Assembly (NCBI RefSeq): GCF_037688875.1
Contig: NZ_JAWDIE010000017.1
Span: 1 to 64,000, forward strand
DNA length: 64,000 nt
Direction: 5' to 3'
Source: Amphibiibacter pelophylacis
GTDB lineage: Bacteria > Pseudomonadota > Gammaproteobacteria > Burkholderiales > Burkholderiaceae_C
The notes beneath the pieces are model-generated. The model saw only the letters and a list, made by a program, of their open reading frames with translations, was not told the DNA's origin and did not search any database. The position numbers and the translations under genes are program-made. Shown one piece after another: positions 53,252 to 61,051 of this stretch (within the stretch, counting starts at the first letter, position 1; the number at the start of each line of letters is the position of its first letter).

Positions 53252-54598
53252 TCAGAAGCGGTGTCTCACCCCAAGCTCGTAAGCCGTCTGCGGCCCGGAA
53301 GGCTGGCGCGGATCGCGCGCCGCATTGGCATAAATGGAAGTGCGGGCGCTCAGGTTGTAGCGCACGCCCAAGGCCAGGCGCTGCGCGACCTGGGTGTTAC
53401 TGGCCTGATAAGCCAGCATGGCGGCAGCCTGCTGCCTGGCCTGGGTCGCCAGCGCGGTGGCCTGAGCCCCCAGGGTCTGCGCCTGCGTCCCCAGCGACTG
53501 CGCCTGCGCCAGGTTACCCGCCTGGCCGGCTGCAACTGCTTGCGCGCCCAAAGCTGCGGCCTGGGCGCCCAGCGCCTGGGCTTGCGCCCCGAGTGCTGAA
53601 GCCTGGGCCGCCAGCGGAATACGATCCCGCGCATTGGCCAGGTCCTGCGAATCCAGAATGCCGTAAGACGCCAGCAGCTCGAACGCCCCCAAACGCCAGG
53701 TCACCCCCAGCAACGCCGAGCGCACGGTGTAGCCGTTGGGCAGCCCCAGGCGAGTGAGCTGTCCACTGATCACATCGCCTTTGGCGAAAGTCAGCCCCGG
53801 ACCGGCGTTGATGTCTATAGGCGAGGTCGCCCCACCTTTGGCCCGCCCGACCCCAGCGTGCAGCGTGACCGCACCCAGGTTATAGCGACCACTGAGCGAT
53901 ACCGCCTCTGATGTGGCATTGCCGATGCGAAAACCTGGCCTGTCGTAGCCCACCCCGATCACGGCGTCGTCGTTGCGCCAGCCCAGCGCCGCACTGACCG
54001 GGATGACCTGCACGGCAGCGTCGTCCGCCTGGGCCTTGTCAGCCACCTGCAGGGCCAGAAAAGCGCCCGCGTACTGTGTCTCAAAAGTCACCGACCGGCT
54101 GGCCCGCGAATCCGCGTAGGGCGATGTCACGCCCGCCATGCTGGTGATTTCGCTGTTGGCCGCTACACCGTCGGTCATGAACGGGTCGGCGGCGGCGGCC
54201 ATCGTGAAACCGGGCCGCACCCGCGTGCCCAGCGACAGACGCCCGATGCGGTCGGATTCCAGGTAAACATAGCGGTCGCGCAGACGGATGCTGTCAGTGG
54301 GGTCACCGGTCAGGAATATCTCCTGGCGGATCACAAAACCCGCTTTGAGCCCATTGCCCAGCGCCTCGGCGCCGGCCAAGGTCAGATGCGTGCCACGCCC
54401 CTGCGTGCCGGTGCGTACCGATCGGTCGGTCTTGCCCATATCGCGTCCGACCGATGCATCGACTGCACCGGACAAGCTCACCTCGCTCTGCGCCCACACG
54501 GGTGCAGGACCCGCCACAGCGGTCAGCCCCACAGCCGCAACACCCGCACACAACCAGCCTCGCCTTGCGCTCTTCACACCCGGACGACTGGACCTCAT
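53252..54598 (-). CDS. Outer-membrane porin with an Ala/Gln-rich heptad-like insert
   Basis: Gram-negative trimeric porin of the Burkholderiales type, 448 aa. It has a long signal peptide ending VWAQ, SEVSLSGAVDASVG as the first strand, a constriction-loop-like segment, and the C-terminal YELGVRHRF ending in Phe as required for BAM insertion. Between residues about 328 and 393 lies an insert of LGAQAQA / LGAQAAA / LGAQAVA-type 7-residue units. The insert follows a beta strand (AFELLASYGILDSQDL), so it probably is a surface loop. ATG 54598 follows GGGAGG. Confidence 0.88.
   Translation of the reverse strand: MRSSRPGVKSARRGWLCAGVAAVGLTAVAGPAPVWAQSEVSLSGAVDASVGRDMGKTDRSVRTGTQGRGTHLTLAGAEALGNGLKAGFVIRQEIFLTGDPTDSIRLRDRYVYLESDRIGRLSLGTRVRPGFTMAAAADPFMTDGVAANSEITSMAGVTSPYADSRASRSVTFETQYAGAFLALQVADKAQADDAAVQVIPVSAALGWRNDDAVIGVGYDRPGFRIGNATSEAVSLSGRYNLGAVTLHAGVGRAKGGATSPIDINAGPGLTFAKGDVISGQLTRLGLPNGYTVRSALLGVTWRLGAFELLASYGILDSQDLANARDRIPLAAQASALGAQAQALGAQAAALGAQAVAAGQAGNLAQAQSLGTQAQTLGAQATALATQARQQAAAMLAYQASNTQVAQRLALGVRYNLSARTSIYANAARDPRQPSGPQTAYELGVRHRF
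53421..53615 (-). repeat. Heptad-like LGAQAxA repeat region inside the porin gene
   Basis: About nine 21-base units encode Ala/Gln/Leu-rich heptads. The first three are almost identical (LGAQA-QA, -AA, -VA); later ones are more diverged, such as TQAQTLG and AQATALA. The pattern suggests growth by unequal duplication. Confidence 0.7.
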
Positions 54599-54703
54599 GG
54601 GGCCTCCCTGCCAATTTATCTTCATGTGAAAGATTCTGGCATGGGCTTGGGAGTGGCGTCTGTGAAGTAAAGCCGCCCCAGGAGCAACTTGGCACTGGGC
54701 AAT

Positions 54704-54727
54704 AAAAAAGCCGCCCGAAGGCGGCTT
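54704..54727 (-). terminator. Rho-independent terminator of the second porin gene
   Basis: On the minus strand an 8-bp stem (AAGCCGCC/GGCGGCTT) with a TTCG tetraloop is followed by a run of T (54704-54709). It starts about 55 bases after the porin stop. Confidence 0.9.
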
Positions 54728-54782
54728 TGGAATGCAGACACAAAGTGCCGATCAGCAGGGCGCTGCAGGAGCGCCCATTGGA

Positions 54783-55856
54783 TCAGAAGCTGTGCGCAAT
54801 ACCCAGGCTGTAGCCAACAGCCAGGCGGTTGGCGTTGACAGCAGCATTGTTCTTGTTGGCATCCTTGACGGCCTTGTCATAAGCGACATCACCGAAGATG
54901 GAAGTGCGCTTGCTCAGGCTGTACTTGGCGCCCAGCGTCACCACTTGGCTCACTTTGACAGCTTTCGGGTCAGGCGTAACGATGGTGGCAACAGGCGTGT
55001 TGCGGATGTCTGCGTACGTCAGGGCAACACGAACGGCACCGACGTTACCAGCAGCGCCAATCTGGGCTGCTTGACGCTTGGCACCAATAGAATCTTTACC
55101 TTGACCGTAGCTGGCACCGAAATCAGCCAGGCCGGGCATGCTGTAGCCCAGACCCAGAACGGTCCAGTTTTGCTGGTTGGTAGACTTCACGCGACCACGG
55201 TCATGACCGATACCGACCTTGAAACCCAGCGCATTGAAGCTGGCGCCCACGCTGACGGGCATTTCGGTGGCCAGCGCGTTGGTTTCACCGGCCTTGTTCT
55301 TGTCAGACAGTGCCACGCCAGCGTACAGGCCGTTGGCGTTGTATTCATAACGGGCAGCACGATCCATGCGCGAAGCGCTGGATTCCCAAGCGCTATCGGC
55401 ACCGCCTTGGATGGCAGCCCAGTTATCGCCGTTGTACCAGCCGTTCACGTCAGACCAGCTCACAGCATCGAAAGCAGGCTTGCTGACAGTACCCAAGCTG
55501 ATTTTGCCAAAGGCGCTCTGCAAGAATACCAGCTTTTCACCGAAACCAATACCACCGGTGGAAGTGACGTTACCAGCTGCGTCCCTGTTCACGGGAAGGC
55601 TGCCGCCACTGGTACCACCATCAACGATGTTGAAACGGGGGTTCAGCTTGAAACCAGCCGACAGGCCGTTGCCCAGATCTTCAACGCCCGAGAAGATCAG
55701 GCCAGACCATTCGTTCGACAGAACGCGGTTGTCAGTGGTACCCACAAACTTGCCCACGCCAGCGTTCACGCGGCCAGACAGGGTCACGGAGGACTGGGCC
55801 GAAGCCAGACCAGCGAAGGAAGCCAGAGCGGCGAAGGCGATGATTGTCTTTTTCAT
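54783..55856 (-). CDS. Outer-membrane porin, Burkholderiales general porin type
   Basis: A 357-aa trimeric 16-strand porin. The signal peptide MKKTIIAFAALASFAGLASAQ is followed by SSVTLSGRVNAGVGKFVG, and the C-terminus is GYSLGIAHSF with the terminal Phe. KYSLSKRTSIFGDVAYDK near the end is a common porin strand pair. Codon use is less GC-biased than in neighbours, typical of highly expressed genes. ATG 55856 follows GGAG; the longer open frame upstream is rejected. It has its own promoter region (55857-56063) and a strong terminator. Confidence 0.94.
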   Translation of the reverse strand: MKKTIIAFAALASFAGLASAQSSVTLSGRVNAGVGKFVGTTDNRVLSNEWSGLIFSGVEDLGNGLSAGFKLNPRFNIVDGGTSGGSLPVNRDAAGNVTSTGGIGFGEKLVFLQSAFGKISLGTVSKPAFDAVSWSDVNGWYNGDNWAAIQGGADSAWESSASRMDRAARYEYNANGLYAGVALSDKNKAGETNALATEMPVSVGASFNALGFKVGIGHDRGRVKSTNQQNWTVLGLGYSMPGLADFGASYGQGKDSIGAKRQAAQIGAAGNVGAVRVALTYADIRNTPVATIVTPDPKAVKVSQVVTLGAKYSLSKRTSIFGDVAYDKAVKDANKNNAAVNANRLAVGYSLGIAHSF

Positions 55857-56010
55857 AACAAATCTCCAAAAGGAAGAGAAAACTGGTGTGTCGCAAGAGC
55901 AGGCGAACAAACTGCCTGCTACGGGTGCTAATCTTGCCTGAGAGTGGCGTGAACGCCATGCTTTTGCCCAGAAACTTGCGGCAGTTGTCGCCGGCACACA
56001 ACAAATCATC

Positions 56011-56030
56011 AGAAACAGTCTGAAACAATC
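56011..56030. promoter_or_regulatory. Decamer direct repeats upstream of the porin gene
   Basis: AGAAACAGTC and TGAAACAATC lie head to tail with a 10-base period, about 155 bases upstream of the porin start. Such phased AAAC repeats resemble OmpR-type binding arrays; the identification is tentative. Confidence 0.3.
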
Positions 56031-56063
56031 AATCCATCTGTTTGATTATTAAGGATTTTTAAC

Positions 56064-56798
56064 ATGACAAACCCTCATTCCGCATCCATGCCGAACCACG
56101 CGGCGGGCGGGGCCAGCCGGCCCGAACCGCGTACTTTGAGCGGGCTGGATCCGCTGCTGGCCAGTGTCGGGCGGGCGCTGCAGACCATCTGGGGCGAGGT
56201 GCACAGCCGTACACCGCGCCCGCTGCCTCCGAGCGTGCAGCCGGACGATCTGGCTCTGGCCGCCATGGAGAGTGACGCCCGCCTCTCCCCCACGGACAAG
56301 GCGCTGTCGGGCAGCCTGATGCGCGTCAACCACGTCGGCGAGGTGTGCGCGCAGGCGCTCTATCAGGCGCAGGCGCTGACAGCGCGATCGCCCGCGCTTC
56401 GGGCGCAGATGCTGCACGCCGCCGAGGAAGAAATCGACCATCTGGCCTGGACGCAGGACCGCCTGCGCGAGCTGGGCGCGCACCGCAGCCACCTCAACCC
56501 GCTGTGGTACGCCGGATCGTTCGCGCTGGGACTGCTGGCCGGGCGGCTGGGCGATGCGCGCAGCCTGGGCTTCGTGATTGAAACCGAGCGTCAGGTCGAG
56601 GCGCATCTGGACGAGCACATGGAGCGCCTGCCGCCCAGCGATGCGCTTTCGCAGGCCATTGTTGAACGGATGAAGGCCGACGAGGCCCGTCACGCCGACG
56701 ATGCGCTGGCTGCAGGGGGCATCCCCCTGCCCGGCCCGGTGAAAACGGCGATGCGCGGCATGGCCAAGGTGATGACGGTGACGGCCCACCGCCTCTGA
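56064..56798 (+). CDS. coq7: Ubiquinone biosynthesis 5-hydroxylase Coq7
   Basis: Di-iron monooxygenase that hydroxylates 2-polyprenyl-3-methyl-6-methoxy-1,4-benzoquinone, a late step of ubiquinone synthesis; 244 aa. The ferritin-like di-iron ligands appear as MRVNHVGEVCAQALY, AAEEEIDHLAW, ETERQVEAHLDEH and KADEARHADDA. The fold ends with a membrane-associated helix around PVKTAMRGMAKVM. It substitutes for UbiF in many betaproteobacteria. The group with ubiJ-ubiB nearby is consistent. Confidence 0.95.
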   Translation: MTNPHSASMPNHAAGGASRPEPRTLSGLDPLLASVGRALQTIWGEVHSRTPRPLPPSVQPDDLALAAMESDARLSPTDKALSGSLMRVNHVGEVCAQALYQAQALTARSPALRAQMLHAAEEEIDHLAWTQDRLRELGAHRSHLNPLWYAGSFALGLLAGRLGDARSLGFVIETERQVEAHLDEHMERLPPSDALSQAIVERMKADEARHADDALAAGGIPLPGPVKTAMRGMAKVMTVTAHRL

Positions 56799-56819
56799 GA
56801 CCGCAGCCGGGCCGATGTT

Positions 56820-58148
56820 TCAGTCGCCCGGCCCTGCCTGCTGCAGCAGCGCCAGCCGCGCCGCGTCCAGCGCCTGGCCGATGGCCGGGCCTTTAGCCCC
56901 ACGCTCCTGCGCTGCGCGGATCACCTGAGCCTGATCCAGCGCCTGCAGCCGCTGCCATGCGGCGTGCTGCTGCTGTGCGGCCCAGGCGATGGCCTTCGCG
57001 CCCGGCAGTGCCGTGTCCAGATGCTGCACGAGCGCCCAGAGGGACTGCGCGCGCTGCGGTCGGCGCCAGGCGTCCAGACGCTGCAGCGCGTCCAGCAGGC
57101 TGCGCGGAGATAGCGCCATGGACGCCGTGGTCGCCGTGGTGGCCGAAGAGGACGACACCAGCGCAGCCCGCTCGCGGGCCGCGCAGGCGAGCAGCTCCTG
57201 CGCGCTGGACGGGACGCGCCAGACGCGCTGCAGCACGGCGGCGTGGTCCAGCACGCTGGCCGAATCGTCACCGGCCAGCAAAGTGCGGGCCAGCCAAAGC
57301 AGGGTCCAGCGCTCGTCCAGCCCCAGGCCTTCGGCGGGATCCAGATGACGCCAGGCGCTGCCCCACCGGTTTTCCCCTTCAAGCGACCACTGCGCCAGAC
57401 CCTCCGGCAGCCCGGCCGTCTGCAGCAGCACGGACCAGGCGCCGCAATCGCCCAGCACCTGACCGAAGCGCGACGGCTGCTTCGACACAATCGCACGCGC
57501 CACCTCTCGCCACAGGCGTTCGGGCACCAGCGCCTGCAGCTCGCCACTGCGCGCGAGCTGCGCCAGAAGCTGCTGCGTGCCAAGCGCCACCGTGAACTGC
57601 GGCCAGCGCGCCGCCAGCCGCGCCAGGCGCAGGACGCGCAGCGGGTCTTCGGTGAAGGCGTCCGAGACGTGCCGCAGCACGCCCGCGCGCAGGTCGCGCC
57701 AGCCGCCCAACGGGTCGATCAGGCGGCCGTCCAGCGTCTGCGCCATGGCGTTGAGGGTGAGATCGCGCCGCAGCAGATCCTGCTCCAGCGTCACCGACGG
57801 ATCAGCATGGAAAACAAAGCCGCCGTAGCCCGGCGCCGACTTGCGCTCGGTGCGCGCCAGTGCGAACTCGTCCTGAGTCTGCGGGTGCAGGAACACCGGA
57901 AAATCCTGGCCGACCGGGCGGAATCCCAGGTCCAGCAGGTCCTGCGCGCGGGCGCCCACCACCACCCAGTCGCGGTCGCCCGCCGGTTCGCCCAGCAGCG
58001 CGTCGCGCACCGCCCCGCCCACCACATAGACCTGCGCCAGACCGGCCAGGCGGCGCACCAGCGCGTCGGGCTCGATCACCGGCAAGGCGGGCGGCTGCTC
58101 AGGCAACGAGACCGATGGGTCCAGGCGCGGGAAGGGATCAGGGTTCAT
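56820..58148 (-). CDS. cca: tRNA CCA-nucleotidyltransferase
   Basis: Adds or repairs the 3' CCA end of tRNAs; class II nucleotidyltransferase, 442 aa. The GG-box YVVGGAVRDALLG and catalytic GDRDWVVVGA (DxD) are followed by RRDLTLNAMAQ and EDPLRVLRLARLAARW. The HD phosphohydrolase motif of E. coli-type enzymes is not visible in the C-terminal half, so the hydrolase activities may be missing. A Ser/Thr-rich run (VSSSSATTATTASM) lies near residue 350. ATG 58148 is chosen; the frame is open upstream without similarity. Confidence 0.92.
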   Translation of the reverse strand: MNPDPFPRLDPSVSLPEQPPALPVIEPDALVRRLAGLAQVYVVGGAVRDALLGEPAGDRDWVVVGARAQDLLDLGFRPVGQDFPVFLHPQTQDEFALARTERKSAPGYGGFVFHADPSVTLEQDLLRRDLTLNAMAQTLDGRLIDPLGGWRDLRAGVLRHVSDAFTEDPLRVLRLARLAARWPQFTVALGTQQLLAQLARSGELQALVPERLWREVARAIVSKQPSRFGQVLGDCGAWSVLLQTAGLPEGLAQWSLEGENRWGSAWRHLDPAEGLGLDERWTLLWLARTLLAGDDSASVLDHAAVLQRVWRVPSSAQELLACAARERAALVSSSSATTATTASMALSPRSLLDALQRLDAWRRPQRAQSLWALVQHLDTALPGAKAIAWAAQQQHAAWQRLQALDQAQVIRAAQERGAKGPAIGQALDAARLALLQQAGPGD

Positions 58149-58217
58149 GGCCGATTGTAGGCATGGCCAGCGCCTACAATCCAAAGCCTGATTACGGGCC
58201 CAGTGCCCCGCTACGCC

Positions 58218-58772
58218 ATGAATTTCAAAAATGCCCCCCAAATGCCCTTCTCGGGCCTGGTCCAGTCGCTGTCGCAGGCCGGGCTGGAGCGCGTCACCCT
58301 GCTGGCCAACCACGTGCTGTCGGCCGAGCCTGAAGCCACGCGCCGCCTGCAGGCGCACGTCGGCCACGCGCTGCACGTGCATCTGGACGACTGGCCGCGC
58401 CACCTGCCGCGCGGCGCCGAGCTGCTCTTCCTGATCACCCCGGCCGGTCTTCTGGAAGCCGTCGCTGCGGACGATGCCGCCGTGGCGCTGGCGCCCACCC
58501 TGCACGTCCACCTGGACGCCAGCAACCCGCTGGCGCTGGTGGGCGCTCTGGCGCGCGGGCCGCTGGTGGCCACGCAGGTCGCCGGGCCGGGCGCGCTGGC
58601 CAGCGACATCAACTGGATCATCGCGCACGTGCGCTGGGACATCGAAGCCGATCTGGAACGCTGGGTCGGCCCCAGCGTCGCCATGGCGCTGGTGACGGCG
58701 GGCCACTTCGCCAGCAGCGCGGTGCAGCAGGCGGCCAGCACGCTGGGCGCGCTGATCGGCAAACGGCAGTAA
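58218..58772 (+). CDS. ubiJ: UbiJ-like SCP2-domain protein, ubiquinone biosynthesis accessory factor
   Basis: A 184-aa protein directly upstream of ubiB. In proteobacteria UbiJ binds ubiquinone intermediates through an N-terminal SCP2 domain and supports the UbiB/Ubi complex. Here the domain spans roughly residues 15-115 (LHVHLDDWPRHLPRGAELLF...). A C-terminal segment SDINWIIAHVRWDIEADLERWVGPSVA is typical of UbiJ. The ATG at 58218 is preferred over a GTG at 58203. The gap to ubiB is short, so the two are co-transcribed. Confidence 0.82.
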   Translation: MNFKNAPQMPFSGLVQSLSQAGLERVTLLANHVLSAEPEATRRLQAHVGHALHVHLDDWPRHLPRGAELLFLITPAGLLEAVAADDAAVALAPTLHVHLDASNPLALVGALARGPLVATQVAGPGALASDINWIIAHVRWDIEADLERWVGPSVAMALVTAGHFASSAVQQAASTLGALIGKRQ

Positions 58773-58796
58773 GCCGCATCTGTGAGCTTCCTGCCC

Positions 58797-60383
58797 ATGC
58801 GCTTCCTGCAATACCCGCTGCGGCTGGTTTACATCCTTTACATCATCGCCCACTACGGGCTGGACGAGATCGCCCTGTCGCCCTTCCGGCAGCGCTGGGT
58901 GCGCGGGCTACTGCGCGTGATGACGCTGGGGCGGCGACTGCACGCGCCACGCGGCCAGCGCCTGCGTCTGGCACTGGAGCGTCTGGGCCCCATCTTCGTC
59001 AAGTTCGGCCAGGTGCTGTCCACCCGGCGCGATCTGCTGCCGCCGGACATTGCGGACGAGCTGACCCTGCTGCAGGACCGCGTCGCGCCCTTCGATAACG
59101 CCCACGCTTTCCGCATCATCGAATCGGCGCTGGGCCGCACCGTGGGCCAGATGTTTGCCCAGATCGACGAGCATCCCATCGCCAGCGCCTCGATTGCGCA
59201 GGTCTATTTCGGGCGGCTGCACGATGGCCGCGAGGTGGCCATCAAGGTGCTGCGCCCCGGCATGCAGTCGGTGATCGAGAACGATCTGGCGCTGATGCAC
59301 ACGCTGGCCGCCTGGGTTGAGCGCCTGTCCAGCGACGGCAAGCGCCTGCGCCCGCGCGAGGTCGTCAGCGAGTTCGACATGTATCTGCACGACGAGCTGG
59401 ACCTGGTGCGCGAAGCCGCCAACGCCACCCAGCTGCGGCGCAACATGCAGGGCCTGAACCTGCTGATCGTGCCGGAAATGATGTGGGATTTCTGCAGCAC
59501 GCAGGTCATCGTCATGCAGCGCATGCACGGCGTGCCCATCGCGCAGGTGGATCGCCTGATCGCCGCCGGGGTGGACATGAAGCGCCTGGCGGTCGATGGC
59601 GTGACCATTTTCTTCACCCAGGTCTTCCGCGACGGCTTTTTCCACGCCGACATGCACCCGGGCAACATCCTGGTGTCGACGGCGCCCGAGACGCTGGGGC
59701 GCTACATTGCGCTGGATTTCGGCATCATCGGCACGCTGTCCGAGTTCGACAAGAGCTATCTGGCGCAGAACTTCCTGGCCTTCTTCCAGCGCGATTACAA
59801 ACGCGTCGCCGAGCTGCACATTGAATCGGGCTGGGTGCCGTCGCAGACGCGCGTGGACGCGCTGGAAGGCGCGGTGCGCACCGTGTGCGAGCCTTACTTT
59901 GACCGGCCTCTGAAGGAAATCTCGCTGGGCCAGGTGCTGCTGCGTCTGTTCCAGATCTCCAAGCGCTTCCAGGTGGAAATCCAGCCGCAGCTCGTGCTGC
60001 TGCAGAAAACGCTGCTCAACATCGAGGGCCTGGGGCGCCAGCTCGACCCCGATCTGGACCTGTGGCACACCGCCAAACCCTTCCTGGAACGCTGGATGAA
60101 CGAGCAGGTGGGCTGGCGCGCCCTGCTTCAGGGCCTGAAAAAAGAGGCGCCCAGCTACGCCCAGCTCATGCCCGAAGTGCCGCGCCTGCTGCACAGCACG
60201 CTGCTGGCGCTGTCGCACTCGTCGCGCCACGGCAAGGTCCAGCCCAGTCACCCCGAACTGGTCGAAGCCATCGGCCAGCTCGTGCGCGAACAGCGCAGCC
60301 AGCGCCGCTGGATCATCTCGGTGGGGACTGTGCTGGTGCTGCTTCTGGGGGCGGTGGTGGCGGTGGGGTGGCGGCTGGTGTAG
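58797..60383 (+). CDS. ubiB: Atypical kinase/ATPase UbiB
   Basis: Protein-kinase-like ATPase required for ubiquinone synthesis, 528 aa. The ABC1/ADCK-type KxGQ motif (FVKFGQVLSTRRDLLPPDI), the A-rich loop SASIAQVYFGRL, Lys in VAIKVLRPGM, HADMHPGNILV and ALDFGIIG are visible. Two C-terminal hydrophobic helices (RWIISVGTVLVLLLGAVVAV) anchor it in the membrane. ATG 58797 gives the usual N-terminus MRFLQYPLRL; an in-frame GTG at 58782 is an alternative. Confidence 0.95.
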   Translation: MRFLQYPLRLVYILYIIAHYGLDEIALSPFRQRWVRGLLRVMTLGRRLHAPRGQRLRLALERLGPIFVKFGQVLSTRRDLLPPDIADELTLLQDRVAPFDNAHAFRIIESALGRTVGQMFAQIDEHPIASASIAQVYFGRLHDGREVAIKVLRPGMQSVIENDLALMHTLAAWVERLSSDGKRLRPREVVSEFDMYLHDELDLVREAANATQLRRNMQGLNLLIVPEMMWDFCSTQVIVMQRMHGVPIAQVDRLIAAGVDMKRLAVDGVTIFFTQVFRDGFFHADMHPGNILVSTAPETLGRYIALDFGIIGTLSEFDKSYLAQNFLAFFQRDYKRVAELHIESGWVPSQTRVDALEGAVRTVCEPYFDRPLKEISLGQVLLRLFQISKRFQVEIQPQLVLLQKTLLNIEGLGRQLDPDLDLWHTAKPFLERWMNEQVGWRALLQGLKKEAPSYAQLMPEVPRLLHSTLLALSHSSRHGKVQPSHPELVEAIGQLVREQRSQRRWIISVGTVLVLLLGAVVAVGWRLV

Positions 60384-60422
60384 GGGTGAAACAGCCTGCT
60401 GGATTTCTGCGTGGATTCACCG

Positions 60423-60451
60423 TTGTTGCGTGGTGCGCAACATGCTATATT
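60423..60451 (+). promoter_or_regulatory. Promoter of the higBA toxin-antitoxin operon
   Basis: TTGTTG (60423-60428) and TATATT (60446-60451, five of six matches) are 17 bases apart. The expected transcription start is near 60458, one base before the higB ATG, so the mRNA may be leaderless. Confidence 0.65.
60424..60442. promoter_or_regulatory. Inverted repeat overlapping the higBA promoter, probable autoregulatory operator
   Basis: TGTTGCG and CGCAACA are perfect 7-bp arms around a 5-base centre. The site overlaps the -35 element and spacer, as expected for HigA or HigBA binding. Confidence 0.7.
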
Positions 60452-60458
60452 GATCCCC

Positions 60459-60737
60459 ATGATCAAGACGTTTCAGCACAAAGGTCTGAAAAATCTCTTC
60501 GAAACAGGAAGTCTCGCAGGGGTGCAGGCCAGCCATGGAAAGCGTCTGCGCCTGCAACTTGCAGCTCTCGATACTGCGCAAATCATTGAGGATATGGATA
60601 TCCCCGGCTTTCGTCTGCATCCACTGAAAGGCCCATCCGCAGGGCGCTGGTCGATTGCGGTGAATGCCAATTGGCGTCTGACCTTCGAATTCAGGGAAGG
60701 CAATGCCTACATTGTGGATTACGAGGACTATCACTGA
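60459..60737 (+). CDS. higB: HigB/RelE-family mRNA interferase toxin
   Basis: A 92-aa RelE-superfamily toxin of the HigB type, expected to cleave mRNA on the ribosome. The family segments are MIKTFQHKGLKNLFETG, HGKRLRLQLAALDTAQ, FRLHPLKGPSAGRWSIAVN and WRLTFEFREGNAYIVDYEDYH. It precedes its antitoxin, the order typical of higBA, and overlaps it by one base (TGATG). ATG 60459 is the only start with the normal N-terminus. Confidence 0.92.
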   Translation: MIKTFQHKGLKNLFETGSLAGVQASHGKRLRLQLAALDTAQIIEDMDIPGFRLHPLKGPSAGRWSIAVNANWRLTFEFREGNAYIVDYEDYH

Positions 60738-61033
60738 TGACCACCATGCACAACCCGCCCCACCCCGGTGAATTCATCAGCGAGGTTTATCTGGAGCCCA
60801 ACGGAATCAGCGGCAGGGAGCTCGCCGAGAAACTGGACGTCGCAGCCTCGACGCTGAGCCGGATTCTGAAAGGAACTGGCCGGGTCACCCCGGAAATGGC
60901 CCTGCGCCTGGCAAAATCCGTAGGCCGGTCACCAGAAAGCTGGCTGGCCATGCAGGATGCGTATGACCTCTGGCTGGCCCGCCAAAGCGTGGATCTGCAG
61001 CGGGTAGGGAAACTCAGGTTCGCAGAGGCCTGA
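60737..61033 (+). CDS. higA: HigA antitoxin (XRE-family)
   Basis: A 98-aa antitoxin with the typical N-terminus HNPPHPGEFISEVYLEPNGIS and a helix-turn-helix (GRELAEKLDVAASTLSRILKGTGRVTPEMALRLAKSVG). It binds HigB and represses its own promoter. The start overlaps the higB stop by one base, giving tight translational coupling. No mobile-element genes flank the pair. Confidence 0.93.
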   Translation: MTTMHNPPHPGEFISEVYLEPNGISGRELAEKLDVAASTLSRILKGTGRVTPEMALRLAKSVGRSPESWLAMQDAYDLWLARQSVDLQRVGKLRFAEA

Positions 61034-61051
61034 TGCGTCGATCATGACTCA

